Source: Clostridiales bacterium
Lineage (GTDB): Bacteria > Bacillota > Clostridia > Christensenellales > UBA1242
NCBI GenBank assembly: GCA_015055815.1
Contig: SVHM01000004.1
Coordinates: 1 to 64,000 of the forward strand
Reading direction: 5' to 3'
Length of the DNA: 64,000 nt
The translations under genes and the position numbers were made by a program. Below the pieces are notes generated by a model, which saw only the letters and a list, made by a program, of their open reading frames with translations, searched no databases and had not been told where the DNA came from. Positions 27,801 through 37,113 of the stretch are shown here, one piece after another (position 1 is the stretch's first letter; every line of letters begins with the position of its first letter).

Positions 27801-28981
27801 TCTTCTTCAATAGTAGGGTCAACGCCCGCATTTATTACACCATATCTCTCATCCCTTTCCATAACGGGAACTCCTTCAGCTTCGCTCTCTACCGTTGGAG
27901 TCTCGAATTTGAATGTTGGGTCGAATTTTTGTATGCCTTTTTCAATTGCAAGTGTTACAACTGAAGACGTAGATAATTTTTTAGTATTTACAAATTCAAC
28001 CAAAAAATCCTTAATTTGACCTTCAGATATAACCCCTTCTAATTGTTTTATAGAATTTAAAACATATTCTTCAACAAACTCTTTATCAGAACTAATTTTT
28101 CCCTCAATCTCACAAAGTTGACTTAAAGCTACTTTTACTCTATATTGTCTAGGATTACTTAGTATTTCTGAAAATGATTTACCTTCAAATGCTGAAACAT
28201 CATTACCACTTTCTTTAGCCATGGCTAAAATCGTATTAAATAAACTTTCAGCAGTAATCTCCACACTTTCGCCTCTAGAAGTAGATTTATTCAAATAACC
28301 ATTAACAAATCTATTCAAATGCTCTCCTCTCAATACACCACTTTTTAACAATGCAAATGGAAGAGCACTAGCTTCCGCTGAGTTTATTTCTGATACAAAT
28401 GTAAAGCTTTGAGATTTCGCATCATAAACCATATTATAGCCAAAAATTTTAATAACATCTATTATTTTTACAATCTCATCATTCAAACCAAAATACATTC
28501 TGCTATTTGCTTTATTTTTAAGGTTTTCGGATGATAGTTCAATTTGCTCACAAAGATTTTCTAATTCTTCTTTTATTTTATCAAAACCACGTGCTGAATC
28601 TGAATCTTTAATTACTCCCAATTCACCCATTACAGCTACAGGAATTCCGACAAGTTTACTTGTATATCTTCTAGCTTTCATTTTTCTGTATAGCGTTTTT
28701 AATTTTGTTAATGACTCATCGTCCACCATGTCTTTTTCAAGCAATGAGCAAACCTTGTTAATAATTTTAGGTATACCAGCATAACGTATATAATCTCTTT
28801 CCATAGAGTATTGTAAACTTCTAAAATCATCTTTTAACTTCGTTCTAACCTCAATCTTGTTACTTCCTAAAAATTCAGTATCTGCACTACTATCTGTTGA
28901 ATAATAAATAATATTATTAGCCACTATATCCTTGTCTTTTATCATCTCAACAAATTTTGCATTTTTAATTGTTCCCGCCAT
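24896..28981 (-). CDS. giant protein of the secretion locus, paralogue of the 1685 aa protein
   Basis: 1361 aa, no recognised family, no signal peptide. By eye it is collinear with the neighbouring 1685 aa protein in at least three blocks: around residue 224 (NRFVNGYLNK against HRFVDEFLNR), around 754 (KMKPFNAKAGIKYLEELEKAI against KLKPFTLNSGVKFMENLIDAL) and the C-terminal ~1150-1260 (TIRCNKIGYLQQVLY against SIVCNIKGFMQQYLF). Residues ~795-896 and ~934-1035 form an internal tandem repeat separated by a His/Pro/Ala linker, and a Pro/Thr/Ser linker follows. ATG start with GGAA-type site. Own promoter. Probably a structural or substrate-handling partner of the VirB-like machine (inference). Confidence 0.75.
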   Translation of the reverse strand: MAGTIKNAKFVEMIKDKDIVANNIIYYSTDSSADTEFLGSNKIEVRTKLKDDFRSLQYSMERDYIRYAGIPKIINKVCSLLEKDMVDDESLTKLKTLYRKMKARRYTSKLVGIPVAVMGELGVIKDSDSARGFDKIKEELENLCEQIELSSENLKNKANSRMYFGLNDEIVKIIDVIKIFGYNMVYDAKSQSFTFVSEINSAEASALPFALLKSGVLRGEHLNRFVNGYLNKSTSRGESVEITAESLFNTILAMAKESGNDVSAFEGKSFSEILSNPRQYRVKVALSQLCEIEGKISSDKEFVEEYVLNSIKQLEGVISEGQIKDFLVEFVNTKKLSTSSVVTLAIEKGIQKFDPTFKFETPTVESEAEGVPVMERDERYGVINAGVDPTIEEDEFSSVFNLEMWGAYNRLYANLKDLGIEVAKEKIEELKSSSDPFLTDELFDSLLKQLEDPTYNDEHLIKLRTDALREAKIHRFCKDNEKDPRTLTEDELRDAELISIDGDLNEFISKELEEVNVEMSKSEAVLSNDGKIPDAYEIDAKHDVLTTEGKSDIEFPQGAIYRLGYFEDLFEIFSKKVEGLSDDEKTTAIKTHIDKYRGQSEKTKSSNYNQFFEALEDSVLAGKKEGSSTNKYYSKLKEDAVKELKVIKAEELLIKEVEEARKVLVKVSNNEDVPEQKVIDAQELIDKFNSVNKDKLQRQMLAWERHKDNAEVENVNDADLKKSYSQQKTDKYIKLGDKKEFDVKGYQKKMKPFNAKAGIKYLEELEKAIKNIQIMQQGKESKVESKEEIIEGADRTAKELLADIVEIANDVINSTNIQGELAKLDKDEDKKLLVKKTCEMAYKKLASAIKLRKLLETRPNADEHKLSADQKIEEAKNTIETLMDRHKVNFNDLSLGDETKNLFMMAPHSATPHVAPRADEAASHAASGSSLLSPADLAKEIMSEASEAGAAATAVELAAKSGDIDRAKENFAEASRKIASAIAKNSRLQAMPDVDGTTKANANQTIEKAGVDIRRAHEVLVRMGVADIKPIAEVLGETPSPRLDGASASTPPKPETSTPVGGDAHATSERVKGSELMEKAAFYRMGQILAAKAESFYNSIKITGIDSLSEEDRAKVLRDKETAYEEIKLYQKVFNLLAFGKDESSFDTIVDGKTIRCNKIGYLQQVLYAKMSNPSFDITGDEISKNLRISPPFDETSISLIVKVFTSIDHSLAVGLVGMISTKDAKGELHYGGQFKPELIKSLEGKDPKEMMAILDNDYASKKAFTGTLVNSDELDLYVAEEDGKFLKRLADEISKSDSLKDCTGVNYEEKFNLIIESNKYGMALFDRYKGRAGREQAIENAKKQLKNMVWQELEKSNVME
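25870..26600 (-). repeat. ~100-residue internal tandem repeat in the 1361 aa protein
   Basis: Protein residues ~795-896 and ~934-1035 align: KKLASAIKLRKLLETRP with RKIASAIAKNSRLQAMP, then DQKIEEAKNTIETLM with NQTIEKAGVDIRRAH, ending in LGDET and LGETP. The copies are diverged, so this is an old duplication. A linker containing APHSATPHVAPRADEAA separates them. Limits are approximate. Confidence 0.7.
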
Positions 28982-29007
28982 ATTCTTTTCCTTTTTAAAT
29001 TAGATTT

Positions 29008-29061
29008 TGAAGTGCAAATCTAGTATATTTTTATTATAACATACTTAGATTTGCATTTCAA
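29008..29061 (-). promoter_or_regulatory. promoter of the 1361 aa gene inside a long inverted repeat
   Basis: TTGAAA (29061-29056), 17-nt spacer, TATAAT (29038-29033) on the minus strand. A 15-nt inverted repeat with one mismatch (arms 29046-29060 and 29008-29022, core TGCAAATCTA/TAGATTTGCA) brackets the -10 box, one arm lying between the -35 and -10 boxes and the other downstream of the start. The 23-nt spacing suggests either a two-site operator or, read as RNA from the gene upstream, a weak hairpin. Confidence 0.7.
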
Positions 29062-29071
29062 TACCCACTTA

Positions 29072-32000
29072 TCATTCTACTTGTTCTAATTTTTTCTTAT
29101 TGAAATAATCTTCGAAACATCTTTGAACAGTTAAGACTCCTTCTTTATAGAAGATATCTCTATTAAGTGCTTTTTGCATATCTGTAGGAGTTTTTAATCT
29201 ATTGATAGTTTCCAAAACTGTTGAAATGTTATCACCAATTTTGAACACATGACCTTTATCTGTTTCAGTAATTGATGAGAAACTTGCAAATAGGTTTATT
29301 CCAAGTTCTGCAACATTTAATCTATCTGCGACTATTTCAATATTTTTTACAACATCAACAAGTTCTTCATGTTGACAAAGTTCGCTTACAACATAAGCAA
29401 AAGGTCCAAGTTCGTGGTCTTTGTCTACAATATATCTAAACAAATATTGTTGCATGAAACCTTTGATATTACATACAATTGATTGGTTGTTTGGAAGTGC
29501 AATTTCCAAATCTTTCTCTGGATTTTTCTTATTAGGAAGTTCGCCAACAAATTCAAGAAGTTTTCCTACTTCTTCCATTTCAGATAAAACAATTGCGTTG
29601 GTTTCATTTTTAATAGCTTTGTTAAAGCCTTCTTGAATTCCCCTAAAGATTACGTCAATATTTTGAATTCTTACTTTTTCTTTTAAAGTAGTATTTTCTT
29701 CTTCATCTTCCGCTTCTGCACGATATTCTTCTAGGTCAACAATCTTTTCAAGATTTAATTCAAAGTATTTAGCAATTTCTCTTTCATAGCCATTTACTTG
29801 AATTTTATCTCTAATTTTTGCTAGTAATTGACTTCTTAATTTCTTTTTATAATCGGCATAATATGTGCTAAGGCTTTCTGATACTATCCTTTCATCTTGA
29901 GACATTTTTTCAAACAATTCAAACAACGCATAGTATAAATACAATGTTTGATATGCTTCAATATCTTCAATGCTAGCATAAATTTCTGGATGCGGATTAA
30001 CCAAATCTTCTGATTTTGTATTAAAGTCAGTCTCAAGAATATCTAGAGCATCTACTTTTTCTTCTTTAGTTTTCTTATCAAAGCTATTCGATTCCCAAAT
30101 AGTCTTATTGATATAAAGAACTTTATTGAAATGACCGTTAAACTCGTTATTTACATGGGCTATATAATCTACCACTCTTTCACATTTAGACATCATTACA
30201 TTTCTAATAACTTGGGTAATAATGCTAATGCTATCTTCTGGGAAATCATTAAATTTCTCATTAATCTTATTTAAAGATAATAGTCCATCTTGATAGAAAT
30301 CTTCTTTAAGTTGAGTTTTACCTGGTTCTAAACCATATTTAAAACCAAACGCCATTAGGAAGTAATATTCTTTTATTCTAGATTTATCTAAAACAAATCC
30401 CCTTCTTACAAACCATTTATCGTCTTCGTAATCATAAGTAATGTCTTCAGCGCTTATTTCTTTTTTCTCTTTTTCTTTGCTTGCAAATTTTACAAGGTTT
30501 GTTACTGGCTTTTTAGTTTCATCAACAAGGACAGTAGCCTTAATATCTATCGTTTGGCTTAATGCATCAATCAAATTTTCCATAAACTTAACACCACTAT
30601 TAAGTGTAAATGGTTTTAGTTTAAGAAGAAGTTTATTGTATGCGCCATTGAATTTATATAATATACCAAATAGATTAACAACTTTATTTCCAGACAAATC
30701 TGCTTGGTTGCCTGTTGTCAACATTTCGTTTTGTTCAAATGACAAGTTCTTACCCGATTTAAGTCTTTTATCTGCACAATTTTTCTGTCTAAAGAAAATT
30801 GCTCTTGGGTATGTATCAAAACCGTTTTCTTTTTCATCTTCATTTTGAATTATAACGTTTTGAGCCTTGATAGAGAAACTTAAATAGTCGCCCATTCTTT
30901 CATATGCTTCATCACTTGAAAGACTAACTTTTGGTATCTCTCCACTTTCAATCTTTGCAATAAGTGAATTAATATATGATTGCTTCATTTTACTAGAATA
31001 TGCTTCAAAAGTTCTTCTAACACTTCCGTCTGTCATAATTGCTTTGGCAACTGTAGCGATAATTGTTGCTGATGACATTACGTTATCTTTAACATTATCT
31101 GGAATATAGTTTTCTAGGTCTCCTGCAAATCTATGTTCTATTAAATCTTTAAGCAAATTATAATCGATTGTATCGATAAGTTCTTTATAGTCTTCAATAA
31201 TTGTATCAATAATATTTTGTGGAATATATTGAGCCAAGAACTTTCTAACGTCACCCGTATAATCAAACTTTGTAAGATTACTATCAAGTGTAGCAAAGCC
31301 CGACTTTTTCATGGCAACTTTTACATATCTAATATGAATATCGTTTATTATCTGTTCTGGAGTTTGAATTTGTGCTTTCTTTCCATCAATATATGTATAA
31401 AGTACGTTATTATCAGTAGTCAACAAGAACTTATATCTATCATATGTAGCATAACCTTCCATCGCATTACCATAAACAGTAACACCTTTATCTTCGTATC
31501 CAACAATATATGGAATAATACATGGCTCTACATTATCACTTACAAAATCAAAGTTTTGATACTCTTCATTGTTATTTTTTGAGTTATTTGTATTCACTTG
31601 ACTACTTCCCCCTGAAACGACTGGTGTCGCTGGTGCTACTACTACTGGAGTTGAAGCAACAACTGGTGTACTCACTACTTGAGTTGGAGTCGCACTAACA
31701 ACAGGAGCTGGAGCAACCGTTTGCACAGGAGCGCTTGCTACAGGTGTTGGAGTTGATGCTATTACATTACTACTAACCGAACTAGCAATTGGAGTTGCAA
31801 CAGGAGCTACTGGAGCCACAGGCCTAACAATGCTTGCCCCACCACCAAGCGGACTACGCATAGGTGCTTGTGGAATTGGTTGTTGAACTGGATATCCTTG
31901 TGGATATGGTTGTGATGGATACGGATTTTGCGGATATGGTGCATTAATTCCAAATGTTGGTCCACCAAGCGGAATTGTAGGCGATGCAACATTTCCATAG

Positions 32001-34129
32001 TTTTGTGGAATATTAGGCATTGGCATTCCATTATATGCCCCTACGCCACCTGCACTTCCAACAATACTGCCATAAGCATTAATATAGGCATTAACACTTT
32101 TTACCCTTTCTTCTTTTTGGGCTTTCTTAACCGACTCTCTAACCTTGTTTTCTTCCAAGATTTTTTGGTGGCTTTCATCACTTATTTTAGCTGCAGTCTT
32201 TTCAATAATTTTATCTACGTCTGAAAGTTTATCAGTCTTTTTATCGAACTGTTCGCCTTCTTTATGTTTTATCCAAGAAACAGCCTTACCCTTATCAAAT
32301 GTAACTACTAGTTCTGGAACTGAAGATAATGTCTGTCTAATAATTTCAACTTTATCTTCCATAGAAAGTTGTCTATTTTCGTCTTTTGCCTTATCAACAG
32401 CTTTATCAATATTCATCTTAACAATTTCTTTTTGAGACTTAGCGTTAAGAAGAAGTATTCTAAAGTTATTTTTTGATTTCAAAAGAGTATTTTTTGCATC
32501 TTTATATTCAGTGTTACCAATCTTCTGAGTTAGTTCGTCAATTTGAGATTGATAATAAGCAATTTGTTGATCACTGTCTTTGCCTTTATCAATAGCAATT
32601 CTATCAATCAAATCTTCATAGTTTTTCTTCTTTGTGATATATTCTTTTTGGTCGTCTTGTTGAAGCAAGAAGATTTTTTCTTTTCTTAAATAATCAACAG
32701 TATAATTATCGATAATATCTTGAACAAACACTCTCATTTCAAGAAGTATTCCATGCATTGAGTTTATAAGTCTAAATGCTTGGTCTTCAAGTTTTTCAAC
32801 CTTTGCTTTGTTTACATTGATATCGCTCAAATCAATATTAAGACCAAAGTCTCTAGATATATCGCTTGCCCTATAATCACTAATACTTAATTGTTCATTA
32901 GACAAAATCTCCTGTCCATTAAGTAATTCTTCAAACATTTCACCAATGACAAGTCTTTTAGCTTGTTGCTTGATATGAATTTTATTTGTCAAATCATCTT
33001 TGTTTTCTTTATTGGCATAATAATCAGAATAGTATAGTTTTTGGAAATCTTTCCATTCCTTTGCATTTCTACTATATCTTTTGATTACTTCTCTGAAGTA
33101 TGCCTTGGCACTCTTTGTGTTTGCCATCTTACCAAATATCTCATCAAGTTCAACAGCCGATCTAGTATTTAAACCCAAACCTTTTTCTGCTTCATTGATA
33201 TAAGATATAAATACTTGACCTGGAGTTATAAACTTTCTATTTTCAATAGGCCTATTCAAAAACTCATCAACAAATCTATGACAACTATCTTTTGAAAGTC
33301 CAAAAGTTTTTTCTTGTTCACCAAGGAAATACTTAATTCCGTTTGAGTTTGTGCCCTTTATTGAATAATGACCATAGTCATCTTTATCAACAACAAGTCC
33401 AACATAAGCAAGTGCTGAAACAATATCAAAGTCTTGTTCTTCTTTATTCTTCTTAATTTCAGACTCAATACCCGCTTGAGATGGTATTTCTTCGTAACCT
33501 TCTGTACAAACATCTTCAAAAAGTTTAGTTGCATTTTTTATATTAAGAACTTGGATGCTATCGTATGAATTAAGAATTGGCAAATACTTAGCAAGAACAA
33601 TGTTGTATACAACAACTTTCTCTATCTCTAAACCTACTTGTTCTGGAGTTGCTCTTAATGCTTTCATCTTATCGATTTTTCTCAAAACTTTTGCTCTGTA
33701 ATTAAGAATACGGATAACAATGCCAAGCACTTTCTCACTACAACCTTCAACTTCATACACTTCATCTGGAATATCAATGTATTCTTTTTCATCAATGTAC
33801 TCAATGTTTGGTTGATATTCTTCTTCCACAACTTCCATAGTAAGATTTTCTTCAGTTTCAGTAGCAGGAGTTTCTTGAGCTATCTTTTTCTTTCTCTTTT
33901 TCTCTGCTATCTCATCAATCCTACTAAGTGTGTTTAAATCGTACTGAGCCAAGTGGTAATTAATAAGAGCCACAAGTTGAGCTTTGTCTTTTGGCCAACA
34001 AACAAGCGGGCTATCCAATTTCAAATTATGAAGTATCCCTAGTTTATATTTCCTACTCGACTTTGAGCCATCACTATGACTATAAAATTTTAGTAATTGT
34101 CCATTTCCATTTTTCATTAATACTGACAC
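29072..34129 (-). CDS. giant protein of the secretion locus with Pro/Val-rich linker
   Basis: 1685 aa, no recognised family, no signal peptide or clear membrane helix. Start is GTG at 34129 with AAGGAG seven bases upstream; a TTG nine codons earlier would include that site. Residues ~1-690 are charged and helical with coiled coil; ~690-845 are a disordered Pro/Gln/Tyr then Thr/Val/Ala-Pro linker; ~845-1685 are a mostly helical C-terminal half. N-terminal, middle and C-terminal blocks align by eye with the adjacent 1361 aa protein. It precedes that gene by 90 nt and follows virB4. Role unknown; large size and disordered linker suggest a scaffold or surface component of the VirB-like apparatus. 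Confidence 0.75.
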   Translation of the reverse strand: MSVLMKNGNGQLLKFYSHSDGSKSSRKYKLGILHNLKLDSPLVCWPKDKAQLVALINYHLAQYDLNTLSRIDEIAEKKRKKKIAQETPATETEENLTMEVVEEEYQPNIEYIDEKEYIDIPDEVYEVEGCSEKVLGIVIRILNYRAKVLRKIDKMKALRATPEQVGLEIEKVVVYNIVLAKYLPILNSYDSIQVLNIKNATKLFEDVCTEGYEEIPSQAGIESEIKKNKEEQDFDIVSALAYVGLVVDKDDYGHYSIKGTNSNGIKYFLGEQEKTFGLSKDSCHRFVDEFLNRPIENRKFITPGQVFISYINEAEKGLGLNTRSAVELDEIFGKMANTKSAKAYFREVIKRYSRNAKEWKDFQKLYYSDYYANKENKDDLTNKIHIKQQAKRLVIGEMFEELLNGQEILSNEQLSISDYRASDISRDFGLNIDLSDINVNKAKVEKLEDQAFRLINSMHGILLEMRVFVQDIIDNYTVDYLRKEKIFLLQQDDQKEYITKKKNYEDLIDRIAIDKGKDSDQQIAYYQSQIDELTQKIGNTEYKDAKNTLLKSKNNFRILLLNAKSQKEIVKMNIDKAVDKAKDENRQLSMEDKVEIIRQTLSSVPELVVTFDKGKAVSWIKHKEGEQFDKKTDKLSDVDKIIEKTAAKISDESHQKILEENKVRESVKKAQKEERVKSVNAYINAYGSIVGSAGGVGAYNGMPMPNIPQNYGNVASPTIPLGGPTFGINAPYPQNPYPSQPYPQGYPVQQPIPQAPMRSPLGGGASIVRPVAPVAPVATPIASSVSSNVIASTPTPVASAPVQTVAPAPVVSATPTQVVSTPVVASTPVVVAPATPVVSGGSSQVNTNNSKNNNEEYQNFDFVSDNVEPCIIPYIVGYEDKGVTVYGNAMEGYATYDRYKFLLTTDNNVLYTYIDGKKAQIQTPEQIINDIHIRYVKVAMKKSGFATLDSNLTKFDYTGDVRKFLAQYIPQNIIDTIIEDYKELIDTIDYNLLKDLIEHRFAGDLENYIPDNVKDNVMSSATIIATVAKAIMTDGSVRRTFEAYSSKMKQSYINSLIAKIESGEIPKVSLSSDEAYERMGDYLSFSIKAQNVIIQNEDEKENGFDTYPRAIFFRQKNCADKRLKSGKNLSFEQNEMLTTGNQADLSGNKVVNLFGILYKFNGAYNKLLLKLKPFTLNSGVKFMENLIDALSQTIDIKATVLVDETKKPVTNLVKFASKEKEKKEISAEDITYDYEDDKWFVRRGFVLDKSRIKEYYFLMAFGFKYGLEPGKTQLKEDFYQDGLLSLNKINEKFNDFPEDSISIITQVIRNVMMSKCERVVDYIAHVNNEFNGHFNKVLYINKTIWESNSFDKKTKEEKVDALDILETDFNTKSEDLVNPHPEIYASIEDIEAYQTLYLYYALFELFEKMSQDERIVSESLSTYYADYKKKLRSQLLAKIRDKIQVNGYEREIAKYFELNLEKIVDLEEYRAEAEDEEENTTLKEKVRIQNIDVIFRGIQEGFNKAIKNETNAIVLSEMEEVGKLLEFVGELPNKKNPEKDLEIALPNNQSIVCNIKGFMQQYLFRYIVDKDHELGPFAYVVSELCQHEELVDVVKNIEIVADRLNVAELGINLFASFSSITETDKGHVFKIGDNISTVLETINRLKTPTDMQKALNRDIFYKEGVLTVQRCFEDYFNKKKLEQVE

Positions 34130-34227
34130 AATAACACTCCTTAAAAAACCTATCAAATTTTTTAAATTGAAATAATTTTTTCCTATTTTAAATTAAATTT
34201 ATTTAATTTACATACTCTTACAAAATT

Positions 34228-34256
34228 ATTTTACCACATTAGATATTAATTTACAA
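34228..34256 (-). promoter_or_regulatory. possible promoter of the 1685 aa gene
   Basis: TTGTAA (34256-34251), 17-nt spacer, TAAAAT (34233-34228) on the minus strand, ~100 nt before the GTG start and just after the virB4 terminator. Confidence 0.5.
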
Positions 34257-34308
34257 ATTTTTTAACTTAATAATTGCAGTAATATCAATATTTTTTGAGT
34301 AAAAAAAG

Positions 34309-34341
34309 AAAAAATCTTAAAGCTTTCACTTTAAGATTTTC
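34309..34341 (-). terminator. terminator after virB4
   Basis: AAAATCTTAAAG, loop TGAAAG, CTTTAAGATTTTTT then TTTTTTT on the minus strand, starting five bases past the stop. Confidence 0.9.
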
Positions 34342-34345
34342 TAGA

Positions 34346-37024
34346 TTAATGTCCGACACCCTTTAAATAATCTGGGTTATTAAATAATTCTCTTGCGACA
34401 TTCAAAGCTTCTATTTGAACGGTAGTTCTGTTCATTGGTCCAGTAATCAAGAATACCTGACCACGTCTTGCAGTTACAATTGAGTTCTGCTCTTCTTTGT
34501 TAATACCACCCGCATTACGATAAAGGGTTATAAGGTCGTTAATATCGGCTGGAGCAAGTGACAAAATCAAAGAATATTGACAGGCATTAATAATAGCAGT
34601 AGATTGCTGAGCAATCTCTTCAGAACCAACGAAGTCTTTGATGTTCTGTGTAATGATTATCTGCATTCCGTTATATTTTCTTATACGTTTTGCCATCTGC
34701 GCCATAAAGTCAAGCGCTATAGGATATTTTTTGTTAATAAATACGTGCGCTTCGTCAACTGCAACGATAACACGTCTATGGTCTTCTTCTAGTTCCTTAT
34801 CAGCAAAATACTTAAGGTTAAAGTCTCTGTTTTTAATAATTTCAGAGTCCAAATATTTAAATACTAGAAGCATCTGTGCGTTTGTAATAGTATCATTACG
34901 GTTAGAAACCAGTGTTCTAAACGAGAAACATATAAAGTTTTCGTTTGTTACAATTGAGTTGTAACCATTCCAAAGGTTTGAGTTACGACCACCAGAACCG
35001 AATTTCTCAATGAACATTCTAACAACTTGTAAATTTTTTAAATGATAGTCATTTTTTTCCGCTTCTATCTTTTTATCAACAAGTGCAATCAAATCGTCAA
35101 ATGTTGGAAAATCTGTCGGAAGTAAGTCAGGAATTGATGTTGCTGGGGTAATATTCATAGAATAATAAAGCTCAGCAATAACGGCATTTAACATTTCAAA
35201 TGCGTCTGTTGTAATTCCCGGCAAAATCAGTCTAAAGAACTGCTCCATAAACTGCAAGTGGGCACCGAATGTATCGCTCGATTCACCTTCTTCGTCTTCC
35301 AGTGTTGCATATATGTGGAATGGATTAAAGATACCGTTTGTTGAGTTACCAACGTCGATAATCTTTCCACCCAAGTTCTGGCACAATATCTCATACTCGT
35401 TCTCGGGGTCGAGAATGAATATACGAGTATTATCCGCTGCAAAGTTTGTAAGAAGTGTCTTCGTACAATAAGATTTACCCGCACCAGATTTACCTATAAT
35501 CATCATGTTACTATTAACTCTTTCGTTGTTACGAGCAAAGAAATTTGTAAACACAGGATACTGGTTGTATCCAATATAAATTCCCCTTTCGTCGTGCAAA
35601 GTAGTAGATACAAATGGGAAACTTGCAGCAAGAGATGATGTTTGTATTCCCCTTCCATACATCTTTTGAAGTTTATCAAGACGTGAAATATTACTCGAAA
35701 TAAAGCCATCAACTTGTCTTGCAAAGTTTTCAGAAAATTTATAACCGTTCTGTCTAAGCACTGCCCTTACTTCTTTCTTAACCGCTTCTCTAGCAACGAT
35801 ATGAATTGTGGTATTATAAAGGTTTTCGTTTGCACCTTTAATACCTTTAAGTAATTCTTTTAATGTTTCAACGTGGTTTTGTGCGTCAATTTTTTCAGAT
35901 GACCTAAGGTCTTTTTTAAGCCTAATTTCCATCTCCATCAAAGATTTATCCAAGTCTTTTTCAGCCTTGTATTTATCGATAGGAGAAATATTCACAACTA
36001 CTCTACTTTCATCTAACGCAAATAATGGATATGCCCATGCATTAGGAACTTCAATTGGGTAGTCTGTTATTGTAAAAATTCTAAAGTTTTCGCCGTCAAT
36101 TTTCGTATTTCTTAAGTTAAATCTAACATCATCAGGATATGTCCAAGCTGCTTTTTCTTTAACATTAAGAAGTTCAATTTCTCTTTCATCAAAGTCGGTA
36201 CAGAATGTACTTTTCATAAATACATAAAGTCCGTCACCTTGAATAATTTTTGTAAATATTGGAGTCGCACTACTCTCTAAGGATGCAACAACACCATTAA
36301 CTGTATTATTTAAAGCATCTCTATCTGTATCATAAATAACCATGTAGAAATGGTCTTTAATAATCTTTTCTTGGTGGTTCATAAAGTTAATTGCTTGCAA
36401 TCTTTCTTCAAAAACCGGTGCCCTACTATCTAGTTCTGCAGGAGTATAAAGTCCCCTTTCGTGCATATCGTTCATAGTATTATAACGATAGTCTTCATAC
36501 TTCGCCATGTCATCTAGAAGCATAGGCTTTCTTGTCTTAATAATAGTACAGTTTTGAGATAAGTTAAGTCTCTGAATAGCATTAGCAAAACTATCAATAG
36601 TCATGTTCTGTCTTTCTTCAGTTAGAAGTCCAAATGACATAGGGAAAATTTCAATAACTGATGCGTAATAATCGCCAAATTTCAGGAAGTTTTCCATATT
36701 AATATCGTCAAATGGCATGATGTTTTTTATATTAGCATTACCTTTTAATTTCTTTGAATAATGTTTGTGGTATGCCATATACTTAAACGTCAAAACTATT
36801 CCATAGTATAATCTAATTCCTTCACTCATTTCAAGCAACAACATTGCCCATGCACCAGCAAAAAACATTGCCAGGTACAAGTTATATACCCAGTATTCAA
36901 ATAAGTTAGTTGTAGCTAGCAATATTGTTAGCCCTACGCCAATAAGAATAAGTATACAGTCAAAAACTGTAAAGTTCCTAAATAACGTAGTTTTTACTTT
37001 CGTTTTTCTCGGAATAAATCTCAT
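34346..37024 (-). CDS. virB4: VirB4-family type IV secretion ATPase with N-terminal PrgI/VirB3-like segment
   Basis: 892 aa. VirB4 ATPases power assembly and transport of type IV secretion systems. Walker A is GKSGAGKSYCTKT (~490), followed by RIFILDPENEYE; Walker B is VIVAVDEAHVFI (~755) and the conserved IIITQN lies after it. Residues ~1-75 hold two hydrophobic helices after a basic RFIPRKTKVKT start, resembling PrgI/VirB3 small membrane proteins fused to VirB4 in Gram-positive and mycoplasma elements. ATG 37024 has AGGAG seven bases upstream; two earlier in-frame ATGs sit on or before that site. It is 89 nt after the virB6-like gene and probably co-transcribed. Confidence 0.92.
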   Translation of the reverse strand: MRFIPRKTKVKTTLFRNFTVFDCILILIGVGLTILLATTNLFEYWVYNLYLAMFFAGAWAMLLLEMSEGIRLYYGIVLTFKYMAYHKHYSKKLKGNANIKNIMPFDDINMENFLKFGDYYASVIEIFPMSFGLLTEERQNMTIDSFANAIQRLNLSQNCTIIKTRKPMLLDDMAKYEDYRYNTMNDMHERGLYTPAELDSRAPVFEERLQAINFMNHQEKIIKDHFYMVIYDTDRDALNNTVNGVVASLESSATPIFTKIIQGDGLYVFMKSTFCTDFDEREIELLNVKEKAAWTYPDDVRFNLRNTKIDGENFRIFTITDYPIEVPNAWAYPLFALDESRVVVNISPIDKYKAEKDLDKSLMEMEIRLKKDLRSSEKIDAQNHVETLKELLKGIKGANENLYNTTIHIVAREAVKKEVRAVLRQNGYKFSENFARQVDGFISSNISRLDKLQKMYGRGIQTSSLAASFPFVSTTLHDERGIYIGYNQYPVFTNFFARNNERVNSNMMIIGKSGAGKSYCTKTLLTNFAADNTRIFILDPENEYEILCQNLGGKIIDVGNSTNGIFNPFHIYATLEDEEGESSDTFGAHLQFMEQFFRLILPGITTDAFEMLNAVIAELYYSMNITPATSIPDLLPTDFPTFDDLIALVDKKIEAEKNDYHLKNLQVVRMFIEKFGSGGRNSNLWNGYNSIVTNENFICFSFRTLVSNRNDTITNAQMLLVFKYLDSEIIKNRDFNLKYFADKELEEDHRRVIVAVDEAHVFINKKYPIALDFMAQMAKRIRKYNGMQIIITQNIKDFVGSEEIAQQSTAIINACQYSLILSLAPADINDLITLYRNAGGINKEEQNSIVTARRGQVFLITGPMNRTTVQIEALNVARELFNNPDYLKGVGH

Positions 37025-37046
37025 TTTCATTCTCCTAAAATTCATC

Positions 37047-37103
37047 CCTAGGCAAGTTTACCTTGCCTAGTTCCGAATGTCTTTGCAAAGATTATACCTT
37101 TGC
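37047..37103 (-). other. two intercistronic hairpins between virB6-like and virB4 genes
   Basis: On the minus strand a CTAGGCAAG/CTTGCCTAG hairpin and a TGCAAAG/CTTTGCA hairpin lie back to back in the 89-nt gap, neither followed by a T run. They are unlikely to terminate transcription and could protect or process the mRNA so that the two genes are made in different amounts. Confidence 0.6.
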
Positions 37104-37113
37104 AGTGTTTATC

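Noticed and set aside
31217..32435. Several plus-strand open frames opposite the 1685 aa gene
   Set aside because: All are antisense shadows of a long continuous minus-strand frame, without promoters or ribosome sites.
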